The notes: a model not told the origin generated them from the letters alone. 64,000 nt of DNA from Brachybacterium sp. Z12 (GCF_014400405.1 NZ_CP060496.1:3224001-3288000), one strand, 5' to 3'. Shown: positions 8,295 to 18,067, counted from the first letter of the stretch. Numbers and translations: made by a program.

Positions 8295-9077
8295 ATGATC
8301 CGACCCGGCCTGTGCTCCGTCACCTTCCGCGACCTCGACGTCGCGACCATCGTCGATCACGCCCGCGACGCCGGGCTCGAATGCATCGAATGGGCCGGCG
8401 ACGCCCATGTCCCGCCCGGCGACATCGACGCGGCGCGACGAGCCCGCGAGCTCACGGAGCAGGCAGGGCTCGCCGTCGCCTCCTACGGCTCGTACCTCCG
8501 CTTCGAGGGCACCGACAAGGAGGTCCGCGCCGAGTTCGAGGGAGCGCTCGCCGCCGCCCGGGAACTCGGCGCACCACGGATCCGGGTCTGGGCGGGCAGC
8601 GCCGACTCGGCGGACGTCCCTGCCGAGGACCGGGCACGGATCGTGCGCCGCCTGCAGGAGTTCGCGGACCGCGCCGCCGTGCACGGCATCGACGTCGGCC
8701 TCGAGTTCCACGGCCGCACGCTCACCGACGAGATCGGCTCGACCCTGCGACTGCTCGACGAGGTCGACCGCGGATCGGTGCTCTCCTATTGGCAGCCGCA
8801 TCAGGGCATGCCCGCTGCGGACGCGCTCGACACGCTCCGCCGGGTCCTCCCCCGCGCCTCCACCATCCATGTCTTCTCATGGTGGCCGCGCAGCGAGCGT
8901 CTAGCGCTGGCCGATCGCGCTGAACTGTGGCGCGAGGCGTTCGGGATCCTCGCCGCTCAGGGCACGCCGCGCGATGCGCTGCTCGAGTTCGTCCCCGAGG
9001 ACGATCCGTCCCTGCTGCACCGTGAGGCGCAGACGCTGCGCGCCCTGATCGCGGCAGGGGAAGAGACCCTCCGGTAG
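8295..9077 (+). CDS. Sugar phosphate isomerase/epimerase-like TIM-barrel protein
   Basis: AP-endonuclease-2-type TIM barrel, 260 residues, usual length for the family. It begins MIRPGLCSVTFRDL. IEWAGDAHVP near residue 38 and GLEFHGRTL near 135 (Glu metal ligand) are typical. ATG 8295 follows an AGGAGG at 8286, and the gene is intact. The next gene downstream is a LacI regulator. An operator-like sequence is shared with the DUF993 operon, which encodes a second TIM-barrel isomerase. The enzyme probably interconverts keto-sugar or inositol-type intermediates in that pathway. Exact reaction unknown. Confidence 0.8.
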   Translation: MIRPGLCSVTFRDLDVATIVDHARDAGLECIEWAGDAHVPPGDIDAARRARELTEQAGLAVASYGSYLRFEGTDKEVRAEFEGALAAARELGAPRIRVWAGSADSADVPAEDRARIVRRLQEFADRAAVHGIDVGLEFHGRTLTDEIGSTLRLLDEVDRGSVLSYWQPHQGMPAADALDTLRRVLPRASTIHVFSWWPRSERLALADRAELWREAFGILAAQGTPRDALLEFVPEDDPSLLHREAQTLRALIAAGEETLR

Positions 9078-9189
9078 ACGTGCCGATGGCCACCCGGCGT
9101 CGGCCTTTCCACCCCTCGCGGCGCACCGCGTCGTTATGCTTGCCAGATCGGGGACAGCGTTTCCCGGACCCCCTGCAGAAGGAGCCCAG

Positions 9190-10259
9190 ATGCCCGCCGT
9201 GCGCCTCAGCGACGTCGCCCAGGACGCCGGGGTCTCCTGGCCACCGCCTCCCGCGTGCTCAACGGTTCCAGCAGGGTGCCCGGGAAGGCCGTCGCGGACA
9301 AGGTGCAGGCCTCAGCGGATCGGCTCGGCTACGTCCCCAACGCCCAGGCGCAGGCCCTGGCCCGGTCACGCTCCGGCCTGATCGGCCTGGTGGTGCACGA
9401 CATCGCCGACCCCTACTTCGCGACGATCGCCCGCGAGGTCCAGCAGCAGGTGTTCGCCTCGCAGTCCCAGGTGCTGCTCACCCAGACGGACCGCGAGATC
9501 GACACCGAGATCCGCGCGCTGCGCTCCCTGATCGCCCAGCAGGTCGATGCGCTGGTGCTGGTGGGATCGCACCGCTACGGCACCGAGTCCGACGCCGCCA
9601 TCCGCACCCTGCTCGAGGGCTTCGAGCGCAACGGCGGCAAGGTGGTGGGCCTGGGCCAGTCCCTCGGGATGGGACGGACCATCGTGCCGGACAACGCCGC
9701 CGCGTCCCATGAGCTCGCCACCGCGCTGGTGGTCGAGGGGCATCGACGCTTCGCGGTGGTCGAGGGCATCGCCGGGATCCCCTCGGCCGGGGACCGCACC
9801 GGCGGCTTCGTCGCCGCGCTCACCGAGGCCGGGATCGAGCCAGAGTTGAGCACGGCGGCGGATCTGACCCGCGACGGCGGCCACATGCTCGCCGAACGCA
9901 TCCACGACCACCTGCTCACCTCTCCCGCCGCCGACGGCGAACCGCTGTGCGTCTTCGCCCCGGCCGACGTCATGGCCCTGGGCGCCCTCGGGGAGCTGCG
10001 CCGCCGCGACGTCGAGGTCCCCGGCCAGGTCGCGGTGGCGGGATTCGGCGGAGTGCCCGGCGCCTCCGATTCCAACCCGACCCTCACCACCATCGCGTTG
10101 CCGCTGGCCGAGATGGCGCAGCAGGCGGTGGAGTGGGTGCTCGAGACCGCTGAGCCCTCCGGCGACGACGACTCCGCGCCGACGCCATCCCGTGAGGTGC
10201 ATGTTCGCGGCGACGTGCTGCTGAGCGAGTCGACGGCGCTGGGCACTGCCGCCGGCTGA
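9190..10259 (+). CDS. LacI family transcriptional regulator
   Basis: About 356 residues. The N-terminal helix-turn-helix reads VRLSDVAQDAGVS then ATASRVLNGSSRVPGKAV. The frame changes at 9236-9238, where one base is missing (CTCCTGG where CTCCNTGG is expected). The hinge and periplasmic-binding-like effector domain run from about residue 60 to the end (GLIGLVVHDIADPYFATI, VAVAGFGG). ATG 9190 has AAGGAGCCC upstream. It sits between two TIM-barrel sugar enzymes. Together with operator-like sequences at 8250 and 13904, this suggests local control of the isomerase and the Gfo/Idh-DUF993 operon. Confidence 0.88.
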
Positions 10260-10276
10260 GAGGCCGGCCGGGCATG

Positions 10277-10295
10277 GCTCCTCCGGGCGAGGAGC
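10277..10295 (+). terminator. Small hairpin after the LacI gene
   Basis: Perfect 7-bp stem GCTCCTC/GAGGAGC with a five-base loop, 17 bases after the LacI stop. No U-tract. A modest terminator candidate. Confidence 0.35.
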
Positions 10296-10418
10296 TGACG
10301 TAGCTCGCCCTCGAAGCAGGCCATGCGCTCGATGCGCACCTGGGGCGCACGCGGCAAGAGTGAGTCGGCCCCCGGCCGATACGTCGGGCACACAGGCGGA
10401 TGATCGCGCGCAGACGCC

Positions 10419-10464
10419 CCACGTCGAGAAAGGTTCCACCGGGGTGGAACCTTTCTCAACGTGG
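10419..10464. repeat. 22-bp inverted repeat with 2-base centre in a convergent intergenic region
   Basis: The left arm (10419-10440) and right arm (10443-10464) pair at 21 of 22 positions around a GG centre. The stretch lies in the 294-base gap between two convergent genes, LacI ending at 10259 and the isomerase ending at 10554. It is probably a bidirectional terminator, though the stem is unusually long and not G/C-pure. Apart from this and the small hairpin at 10277, I see nothing in the gap. Confidence 0.6.
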
Positions 10465-10553
10465 CGAGGGGCTGGCAGGCCGCTGTGGCCGCCCTGCTCC
10501 TCAGGCTCCACCTGCCTGCCCAACCCCTCCCGCTCGTCCCTCGCAGCTCGTCG

Positions 10554-11420
10554 TCAGGCGTGAGGCAGCACCAGCTGCTCGAAGCGCTCGGCGATGATCT
10601 TCGCGGATTCGTCGGCCGGGGTGGCCCAGACGTCCTCGTTGAAGATCTCGACCTCGATGTCGCCGGTGTAGCCAGCGTCCTTGATCATGCGGGTGATCGA
10701 GGGGAAGTCGATGAAGCCGTCGCCCATGTAGCCGCGGGAGTTCAGCGGCTCCTCGGCCAGCGGCAGGTTCCAGTCGCACACCTGGTAGCTGAACAGGCGG
10801 TTCGTCGCGGCGGCGCGCTGGATGGCGCGCTCGAGGTACGGGTCCCACCACACGTGATAGGTGTCCACGACAACCCCGGCGGCGGCGCTGCCGGAGGCCT
10901 CGGCGATGTCGAGGGCCTGGTCGATGGTGGAGACCACCGCGCGGTCGGCCGCGAACATCGGGTGCAGCGGTTCGATGGACAGCGTCACCCCACGCTCCTC
11001 GGCGTAGGGCGCGAGCTCGGCGACAGCCTCGCTCACCCGGGCGCGGGCGCCGATGATGTCCTTGTCCGTCTTGTCCACCCCGCCCACCACGAGCACCAAC
11101 GTGGGGGCGCCGAGCGCGACGGTCTCGTCGATCGCGCGCCGGTTGTCGTCGAGCGCCGCGACGCGGTCGGCCTCGGCGGAGGCGGTGAGGAAACCGCCGC
11201 GGCACACGGTGCTGACGCGCAGCCCGGCGTCGTCGACCCGTCGGCGCAGGGCGTCCAGGCCCACCTCGGCGACGTCCTGGCGCCACAGGCCCACGGCGTC
11301 GATCCCGTGGGAGGCGGTGACCTCGAGGAACTCCTGGAGCGGCGTGGTGCGGAAGCTCCAGCGGTTCAGGGACAGGCGCGGGGTGCCGGTCCCCAGGCGC
11401 TCGGAGGGCGGGGTGTTCAT
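10554..11420 (-). CDS. Sugar phosphate isomerase/epimerase (IolI / hydroxypyruvate-isomerase-like)
   Basis: TIM-barrel protein of 288 residues. Metal-site signatures are visible: SIEPLHP near 150 (Glu), VVDTYHVWWD near 188 (Asp, His), YQVCDWN near 214, and EVEIFNE near 252 (Glu). Its ATG overlaps the stop of the DUF993 gene by ATGA, so it is the last gene of a three-gene operon with DUF993 and a Gfo/Idh dehydrogenase. That grouping resembles inositol or keto-sugar catabolic operons, where such proteins isomerise a keto intermediate (inference). The gene is intact. Confidence 0.85.
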   Translation of the reverse strand: MNTPPSERLGTGTPRLSLNRWSFRTTPLQEFLEVTASHGIDAVGLWRQDVAEVGLDALRRRVDDAGLRVSTVCRGGFLTASAEADRVAALDDNRRAIDETVALGAPTLVLVVGGVDKTDKDIIGARARVSEAVAELAPYAEERGVTLSIEPLHPMFAADRAVVSTIDQALDIAEASGSAAAGVVVDTYHVWWDPYLERAIQRAAATNRLFSYQVCDWNLPLAEEPLNSRGYMGDGFIDFPSITRMIKDAGYTGDIEVEIFNEDVWATPADESAKIIAERFEQLVLPHA

Positions 11421-12699
11421 GCGGAGGCTCCTGTCACGACGGCGGCATCGATCTCGTACCCGGCCAGGCGCAGCATCGAGTGCCAGCGCTCGGCGGCGAG
11501 CGTCGGGTGCTCGAGGTTGCCGGTGGTGGCGGCGAGCTCGATGGTGCGGGAGAGGTGCGGAAGGCTGCGGGCGCTATGCATGCCACCCACCATGACGAAC
11601 GCCTTCTGGTGGCCGTTGAGCCAGGCCAGGAACGCCACCCCGGTCTTGTAGTGGAAGGTGGGGGCGGAGAACACATGCCGGCCCAGCTCCTCGGAGGCGT
11701 CGAGGATGCGTCGCGCTTCCTCGGGGTCGCCCGCGTCCAGTGCCTGCACGGCGGCGGAGGCCGCGGGGGCGGTCGCGGCGAAGGCTCCCAGCAGCGCGTC
11801 GGAGTACTCGCCGAGCACCTGCTCTCCCCGGTCTCGGTGGTGCAGGCCCCGTCGCCCACGATGAGGTGGGAGAAGTGGAAGTCGTCGCCGGTGAGCATGC
11901 GCACCCCGGCCGGGAGCTTCTCCCGCACGGCGATCTCGGCGGCATCGTCCAGCAGGCTCATCTTGACGCCGCGGATCTTCGCGGGATCCGCCTCGATGAT
12001 GCGCAGCAGCGTGTCTGCAGCGACGGTGGTGTCGGCGCTGCCGAAGTAGCCCTCGAGCTGCGGGTCGAAGGCGGTGCCCAGCCAATGCAGCACGACGGGC
12101 TCGCTCGCCTCGGCGAGCACGCGGCGGTAGACGTCCTCGTACTCGGCGGCGCTGGTCGCCACCCGGGCAAGGTGGCGGCTGGCCATCAGCACCGCGCCTG
12201 CGCCTGTCGCCTCGGTGGCGCGCAGCTGCTCGATATAGGCCTCGACGACCTGGTCGAGGCTCAGCTCGTGCTCGCTGCGCTGGTCCGTGTTGACGCCGGC
12301 GACCACCAGGTCGCTCACGCGCGCCCCCTCGGGGAACACGGCGGCGAGCTGCGGCTCGGCGAGCGCTTCGCGGGCGGCATCGGCCGTGCGAGAGATCAGC
12401 TCGCGGGTGGCCGAGGGGTCCAGGCCCATGTTGCGCTGGGCGGTGTCCATCGCGTCGGCCACCCCGAGCCCGCGGGACCACATGGTGCGGCGGAAGGCGA
12501 GGGTGGCGTCCCAGTCGATGTCGGCCGGGGCGCCGGGGGTGTTGTCCCCATGGGCCTGCGGCACCACGTGCACCGCGGCGTAGATAACGCGGGAGCGCAG
12601 CGGCGAGGTGGGCCGCGCGAAAGCGGCCGACTCATCCAGCGGGATCCGGCTCAGCGCGCCGTCCTCGTCGAGCAGGGTCAGAGTCAGGGCGTCCGCCAT
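11417..12699 (-). CDS. DUF993 / dihydrodipicolinate-synthase-like protein
   Basis: About 428 residues, an aldolase-like (TIM-barrel) family of unknown function found in actinobacterial sugar operons. Recognisable stretches: YAAVHVVPQAHGDN near 40, VVAGVNTDQ near 120, PVVLHWLGTAFDPQLEGYFG near 205, GVKMSLLDD near 252 and LTGDDFHFSHLIVGDG near 275. The lysine in GVKMS is a plausible Schiff-base residue (inference). The start is ATG 12699 with GGAGGTG upstream, two bases after the Gfo/Idh stop. The frame breaks at the C run near 11826-11829 (coding-strand G run one base short). It probably cleaves or dehydrates a product of the dehydrogenase. Confidence 0.8.
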
Positions 12700-12701
12700 G
12701 C

Positions 12702-13856
12702 TCACACCTCCGTCAGCGGGTCGAGTGCGATCCGGCGGCCCTCGGCGGAGCTGGTGAGCCCGGCCTCGGCGAGGCGTACGCCGCGCGCACCGGAGAGGAA
12801 GTCGAAGGGGTAGTCGCGACCCTCTGCGTAGTGGCGCAGGAAGTCCTCCCACTGCACCTTGAAGCCGTTGTCGAACTGCTCGTTGTCGGGCACCTCGATC
12901 CAGTCGGCGCGGTAGTCGTGGCCGTCCTTGACGTCGGGGTTCCACACCGGCTTCGGGGTCGCCTCGCGCGGCTGGATGTGGGCGCTGTGCAGGCCCACGA
13001 CGGCGCTGCCCTTGGTGCCGTCGACCTGGAACTCGACCAGTTCGTCGCGGCGCACGCGCACATCCCAGCTGGAGTTCATCTGCACCACGGTGCCGCCCTC
13101 GAGGCGGAAGACGCCGTAGGCGGCGTCGTCGGCGGTGGCGGTGTACTTCTCGCCCTTCTCGTCCCAGCGCTCCCCGATGTGGGTGGCAGTCTGGGCGTAG
13201 ACGTCCTCGATGCGGCCGAAAAGCTCCTCGATGACGTAGTTCCAATGCGGGAACATGTCCGCGACGATGCCGCCGCCGTCCTCGCTGCGGTAGTTCCAGG
13301 AGGGTCGCTGGGCGGGCTGCCAGTCGCCCTCGTAGACCCAGTAGCCGAACTCGCCGCGCACGGAGAGGATCTCGCCGAAGAAGCCCGAGTCGATCAGACG
13401 GCGCAGCTTGAGCAGGCCGGGCAGGTAGAGCTTGTCGTGGACGACGCCGTTGACGGTGCCGTGCTCCTTGGCCAGGCGGGCCAGCTCGAGGGCGTCCTCG
13501 AAGGATTCCGCGGTGGGCTTCTCGGTGTAGATGGCCTTGCCGGCGGCGATGGCCTTCTTGAGGTTCTCGACCCGCAGGTTGGTGACCAGGGCGTCGAAGT
13601 AGACCTCGTAGTCGGGGTTCGCGAGCGCCTCGTCGACGTCGGTGGTCCACTTCGTCAGGCCGTGCTTCTCGGCCACGCCGCGCAGCTTCTCCTCGTTGCG
13701 GCCCACGAGCAGCAGGTCCGGCAGCAGGCGGTCGCCGTCCGCGAGCTCGACCCCGCCCTGCGCCTGGATGGCGAGCAGGGACCGCACCAGGTGCTGGCGA
13801 TAGCCCATGCGCCCCGTGGCGCCGTTGACGATGATCCCGATCCTGCGAGTGGCCAT
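12702..13856 (-). CDS. Gfo/Idh/MocA family oxidoreductase
   Basis: NAD(P)-dependent sugar or inositol dehydrogenase, 384 residues. The N-terminal Rossmann fold shows VNGATGRMGYRQH at 9-21, the family motif YTEKPTAES is near residue 117, and the C-terminal alpha/beta substrate domain contains GGGIVADMFPHWNYV near 200. The first motif is GATGRMG rather than the usual GxGxxG. ATG 13856 follows AGGGAGC; an upstream in-frame start at 13898 lacks a ribosome site. It is the first gene of the operon with DUF993 and an isomerase, and an operator-like site lies 48 bases upstream. The gene is intact and the substrate unknown. Confidence 0.87.
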   Translation of the reverse strand: MATRRIGIIVNGATGRMGYRQHLVRSLLAIQAQGGVELADGDRLLPDLLLVGRNEEKLRGVAEKHGLTKWTTDVDEALANPDYEVYFDALVTNLRVENLKKAIAAGKAIYTEKPTAESFEDALELARLAKEHGTVNGVVHDKLYLPGLLKLRRLIDSGFFGEILSVRGEFGYWVYEGDWQPAQRPSWNYRSEDGGGIVADMFPHWNYVIEELFGRIEDVYAQTATHIGERWDEKGEKYTATADDAAYGVFRLEGGTVVQMNSSWDVRVRRDELVEFQVDGTKGSAVVGLHSAHIQPREATPKPVWNPDVKDGHDYRADWIEVPDNEQFDNGFKVQWEDFLRHYAEGRDYPFDFLSGARGVRLAEAGLTSSAEGRRIALDPLTEV

Positions 13857-13903
13857 GTGAATGCTCCCTGTGTGCTGTGCGTCCGCCGGCGCCTTCACCC
13901 GGC

Positions 13904-13920
13904 GGTAACCGCTTTCCTTT
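13904..13920. promoter_or_regulatory. LacI-type operator upstream of the Gfo/Idh-DUF993 operon
   Basis: GGTAACCGCTTTCCTTT, overlapping the odd palindrome GCGGTAACCGC (13902-13912). Fifteen of 17 bases match the site at 8250-8266. It lies 48-64 bases before the Gfo/Idh start and between the divergent GH95 gene and this operon, so it could serve both. The rest of the 284-base gap shows nothing else clear. Confidence 0.5.
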
Positions 13921-14140
13921 CGTCGATTAGATCATGCGTTGCCACGCCGGGCAAGCCCTTGCCCATTCGGGGCCCCCTGGATCGCCCGCCGCCACCTCCG
14001 AGCCCGCGGCAACAGCGGGCAAGCGGTGGGACAGATCACAGGGGTGGCCATAGAAAGGAGAACGCCGCATCCTGGGCGGTGCATGGCGCATCGGGGCGAA
14101 GACGCCCCACCACTTCCTGCGCCCGACGAAAGGCTCCTGC

Positions 14141-16405
14141 GTGCCCCCTTCCCCCGTCATCCGCCGCCGTGGTCCCGCCGAACGCTGGCTCGAGGCCCTT
14201 CCCCTCGGCAACGGGCGACTCGGCGCGATGGTCTGGGGCGATCCGCGCCGCGCGACGTTCTCGCTCAACGAATCGACGCTGTGGTCCGGCGGTCCCGAGA
14301 CGGACCTCCCGCACCGCACCGCCCGCCGCGAGGCCTCGGACGCGCTGGCCCGCTCCCGCACCCTGTTCGAGAACGGCGCGGTGCCGGAGGCGCAGCAGGA
14401 GATCGAGCATCTGGGCGCCTCCTGGTCGCAGGCCTATCTGCCCGTCGGCGACCTGAGCGTGCAGCTCGAGGGCGCCGACGGCGACGACCCGTCGGGCACG
14501 CCGGCGGAGCGACTGCTGGACCTCTCCCACGCCGAGCACCTCGTGCTCGCCGACGCCGGGGAGCAGCTCACCTTCGTCAGCCGGGCCGACGAGGTCCTCG
14601 CCCACACCGCCCCCTGCCCTGCGCACGCCCGCCCGGCCCTGGAGTTCACGTCCCCGCTGATCGAGGAGCGACGCGACGTCGGCCCCGGCTCCCTCACCGT
14701 GCTGCTGCGCGCCCCATCGGACGTCCCCGCCGGACAGTTCCGCCGTGAGGAGGAGGTCGCCTGGGACAGCCCTGGGGCGAGCCGCGCCGCGGTCGCGGTC
14801 CGTGCAGAGGTGCAGGGTGGCCGGCTGCTGCTGGTCTGCGCGGTGGTCACCACCTGGCAGGGGCTCGGGCAGGCCCCGGACCGGGCCGTGCAGGAGGTCA
14901 TCGACGAGGCGAACGCGCAGGCGGAAGCGGCCCTCGCCCGCGGCGAGGACGAGCTGCGCAGGCGCCACCGGGACCATCCGCTGCCAGGCATCGACGAGGT
15001 CGCGCTCGAGCTCGGCGGCTCATCCGAGGCGGAGCTGCTCGCGACGACCTTCGCCTACGGACGGCACCTGCTGGCCTCCGCCTCGCGCCCCGGCCTGCCG
15101 CCCGCGAACCTGCAGGGACTGTGGAACGCGCGCCTGGAGGCGCCCTGGTCCTCGAACTACACACTGAACATCAACCTCGAGATGAACCACTGGGCAGCCG
15201 GGAGCGCCCACGTGCCGGACGCCGCCGAGGCGCTCGAGCAGTACGTGGAGATGCTGCGCACCGCCGGCAAGGAGACCGCGCGTCGCCTCTACGGCGCCGA
15301 CGGCTGGACCGTCCACCACAACTCCGACCCCTGGGGATACACCGACCCGGTGCGCGGGGAGCCCTCCTGGTCGACCTGGCCGATGGGCGGGCTGTGGCTC
15401 GAGCGGGAGCTCGACTCCCTGGCCTCCTTCAGCGGGCGCAGCGCCGAGGAGATCGCGCAGCAGCGGTTCCCCGCGCTGAAGGAGGCGGTCGCCTTCGCGC
15501 TCTGCCTCCTGCACGAGAGCGCCGACGGCCATCTGGTGACCTTCCCCTCCACCTCGCCGGAGAACCTCTGGCGCACCGCGGAGGGCGCCGCGGTGAGCCT
15601 CAGCGAAGGCACCGGGATGGACCGGTGGCTGCTGCACGAGACGACGCAGCATCTGCTGGACGCAGCCGCCCTGCTCGGCCAGGAGCAGGACCCGGTGGTC
15701 CAGCGCGCCGCCTCTGCCCTGACCCTGATGCCGGGCCCGCGCATCGGGGCCGACGGCAGGGTGCTGGAGTGGCATCGCAACGGCCTCGAGGAGGCCGAGC
15801 CGCATCACCGGCACGTCTCCCACCTGGGCTTCCTCTACCCCGGCGACGGGCCGGTGGAGCCTCGGCAGGAGCAGGCCGTGATCCGTTCCCTCGAGGCCCG
15901 CGGGGACGAGGCCACCGGTTGGTCGCTGGTGTGGAAGGCGTGCCTCTGGGCGCGCCTGCACCGCGGGGACCGGGTCCAGTCGCTGCTCGAGCTGTTCCTG
16001 CGCGATGCCGAGACCGAGGAGGGTGAGCGCAGCGGCCTCTACCCGAACCTGTTCTCCGCCCATCCGCCGTTCCAGATCGACGGGAACCTCGGCATCGTCG
16101 CGGCCCTCGCGGAATGCCTGATCCAGAGCCATCGCGGTGAGATCGAGCTGCTGCCTGCCCTGCCGCAGATGATGGCCGACGGGTCCGTGCGCGGGCTGCG
16201 GGCACGGCCCGGGGTCGCTGTGGACATGACGTGGAGCGGCGGCGTGCTGACGACGCTGACGCTGCGCGCGCTCGGCGAGGGCGCGCTGGGCACCCACCGG
16301 GTGCGCTGCGGGGACCGCGTGGTGAGCGTGGGGCTGAGGGGTCCGGAACCGCTCACGATCAATGTCGCCTCCCTGCGCCCGCAGGCCGCTGCCGCGAGTG
16401 TGTGA
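14141..16405 (+). CDS. GH95-family glycosidase (alpha-L-fucosidase / alpha-L-galactosidase type)
   Basis: 754 residues, the family's usual size. The N-terminal beta-sandwich (RRRGPAERWLEALPLGNGRLGAMVWG) is followed by an (alpha/alpha)6 barrel. Conserved active-site stretches: NLQGLWNARLEAPWSSNYTLNINLEMNHW in pieces near 325-350, HHNSDPWG near 390, EEAEPHHRHVSHL near 550 (Glu region) and FQIDGNLG near 645 (Asp region). The start is GTG 14141 with AAAGG upstream. No signal peptide is visible, so it probably acts inside the cell on imported oligosaccharides. It removes terminal alpha-L-fucose or alpha-L-galactose from plant or host glycans; which one cannot be told here. The gene is intact. Confidence 0.87.
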   Translation: MPPSPVIRRRGPAERWLEALPLGNGRLGAMVWGDPRRATFSLNESTLWSGGPETDLPHRTARREASDALARSRTLFENGAVPEAQQEIEHLGASWSQAYLPVGDLSVQLEGADGDDPSGTPAERLLDLSHAEHLVLADAGEQLTFVSRADEVLAHTAPCPAHARPALEFTSPLIEERRDVGPGSLTVLLRAPSDVPAGQFRREEEVAWDSPGASRAAVAVRAEVQGGRLLLVCAVVTTWQGLGQAPDRAVQEVIDEANAQAEAALARGEDELRRRHRDHPLPGIDEVALELGGSSEAELLATTFAYGRHLLASASRPGLPPANLQGLWNARLEAPWSSNYTLNINLEMNHWAAGSAHVPDAAEALEQYVEMLRTAGKETARRLYGADGWTVHHNSDPWGYTDPVRGEPSWSTWPMGGLWLERELDSLASFSGRSAEEIAQQRFPALKEAVAFALCLLHESADGHLVTFPSTSPENLWRTAEGAAVSLSEGTGMDRWLLHETTQHLLDAAALLGQEQDPVVQRAASALTLMPGPRIGADGRVLEWHRNGLEEAEPHHRHVSHLGFLYPGDGPVEPRQEQAVIRSLEARGDEATGWSLVWKACLWARLHRGDRVQSLLELFLRDAETEEGERSGLYPNLFSAHPPFQIDGNLGIVAALAECLIQSHRGEIELLPALPQMMADGSVRGLRARPGVAVDMTWSGGVLTTLTLRALGEGALGTHRVRCGDRVVSVGLRGPEPLTINVASLRPQAAAASV

Positions 16406-16473
16406 ACGCGCCGCGGGTCTGCCACGATGGCCGCGACCCGGGTGCAGGTGGCAGAGGAGAGGCGTGTGAGGCA

Positions 16474-17995
16474 GTGAGTGCACGAGGACACGGACGAGCA
16501 GTGATCACCCGCCGAGGCTTCGCGGGGGTCGCCGCGCTCGCGCTGGCGGGCACGCTCGGCGCCTGCAGCGAGGGATCATCCCAGCTCAGCGTCGAACTCG
16601 TCGGTGAGGCCCCGGCCTCGACCGTGCTGCCTGGGCAGGATCTCGCACAGACCGCCCTCGCGCTCAGCTCGGCGCTTTTCGCTGCGGCCGACGCCGCCGT
16701 GATCGCCTCCCCGGACACCGTCGCGGTGCTCGCCCCGGTGAGCGCCCGCACCGGCCTGCCCTGCTGCTGGTCGGCACCGACCAGATGGTCGCCGACGAGA
16801 TCTCGCGACTCGGAGCCCGCACCGTGGTGACCGCGACCGGCACCGACCTCAGCGCGCTCGGCGACGGTGCGGAGATCATCGAGATCGACCCCGCCGACCC
16901 GGAGGCGGCGGCGGAGGCGGAGCTGCCGGAGGCCGCCACCGGTGAGCAGGCGGTCCCGGTGACGCTGCTCGTCGACCCGGAGCTGGAGCTCCCCGCGCAG
17001 GCGCTCGCCGCCGCCGTGGTCGAGGCCGCCGGCGGCAGCGTGACAGAGATCCCCGGCGGGGCGCTCGGGCGCAGCAGCGAGTCCGTCGCCGCGGTGACCG
17101 AGGCCGCGGGGGACGATGCCGCCGTCGGCGTGCTGGCCCTCGGCGAGAGCTTCGGCGCGGCGGACGACTTCGCTGATGCCCTCGCCCGCACGGCCGGTAC
17201 CCCGGAACTGCCCGGGGGCGGTGTGACGGCCTTCCCCGGCCGGCGGATGATCGCCGCCTACGGCTCCCCGGGCGTCCCCTCCCTCGGGATCCTCGGCGAG
17301 CAGGGGCTCGAGGAGTCCATCGCGCGGGTCCAGGAGCTCGCCGCGGAGTACGCGGACCTCGGCGAGGAGCCGGTCATCCCGGCGTTCGAGATCATCACCA
17401 CGATCGCCTCCTCCGAGCCCGGCGGCGACGGGGACCACTCCCGCGAGCTGCCGGTGGAGTCGCTGCAGGAGTGGGTCGACGCCGCCGGCGAGGCCGGGGT
17501 GTACGTGGTGCTTGACCTCCAGCCCGGGACCACTGATTTCCTCACCCAGGCGAAGCTGTACGAGGAGCTGCTGCTCGCACCCCATGTGGGGCTGGCGCTG
17601 GATGCGGAGTGGCGGCTCGAGCCCGGGCAGAAGCATCTCGAGCAGATCGGCTCGGTCTCCGCGGCGGAGATCAACGAGGTCGCCGGCTGGCTAGCTGATC
17701 TCACCGCCGAGCACGGCCTCCCGCAGAAGCTGCTCATCCTCCACCAGTTCAGCCATTCCATGATCAGTGACCGACAGGACGTCGACACCTCACGCCCGGA
17801 GCTGGCGATCACCCTGCACGCCGACGGCCACGGCGCCCCGGGGACAAGCTCGAGACCTTCAACAGCCTGCAGCAGGACCTCCCGGAAGGGATCTTCATGG
17901 CGTGGAAGAACTTCTACGACGAGGATTCCCCGATGTTCACCCCGGAGCAGACCTACGAGGTCGAGCCGCGGCCCTGGTTCGTCTCGTACCAGTGA
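16474..17995 (+). CDS. Predicted lipoprotein with cell-wall-binding-repeat-like N-terminus, function unknown
   Basis: About 505 residues. Twin-arginine-like TRRGF, a hydrophobic stretch and a lipobox (TLGAC) indicate export and lipidation. The first third (VSARTGLP..LLVGTDQMVADEISRLGARTVV) resembles a cell-wall-binding repeat 2 module. The last 230 residues (PAFEIITTIASSEPGG, YVVLDLQPG, LALDAEWRLEPG, LLILHQFSHSMI) look like a TIM-barrel domain with GH-like acidic residues, but I cannot name the family. I take GTG 16474; GTG 16501 is also possible. The frame breaks near 16755-16758 (C run) and 17838-17845 (G run). It follows the GH95 gene by 68 bases on the same strand. Confidence 0.65.
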
Positions 17996-18067
17996 GCTCG
18001 TGCCGGTGCGCCCGGGCCGGTGCGCTCGCGCTGGTGAGCGGCGCGGGGCCGCGCTGATCACCCCAGC

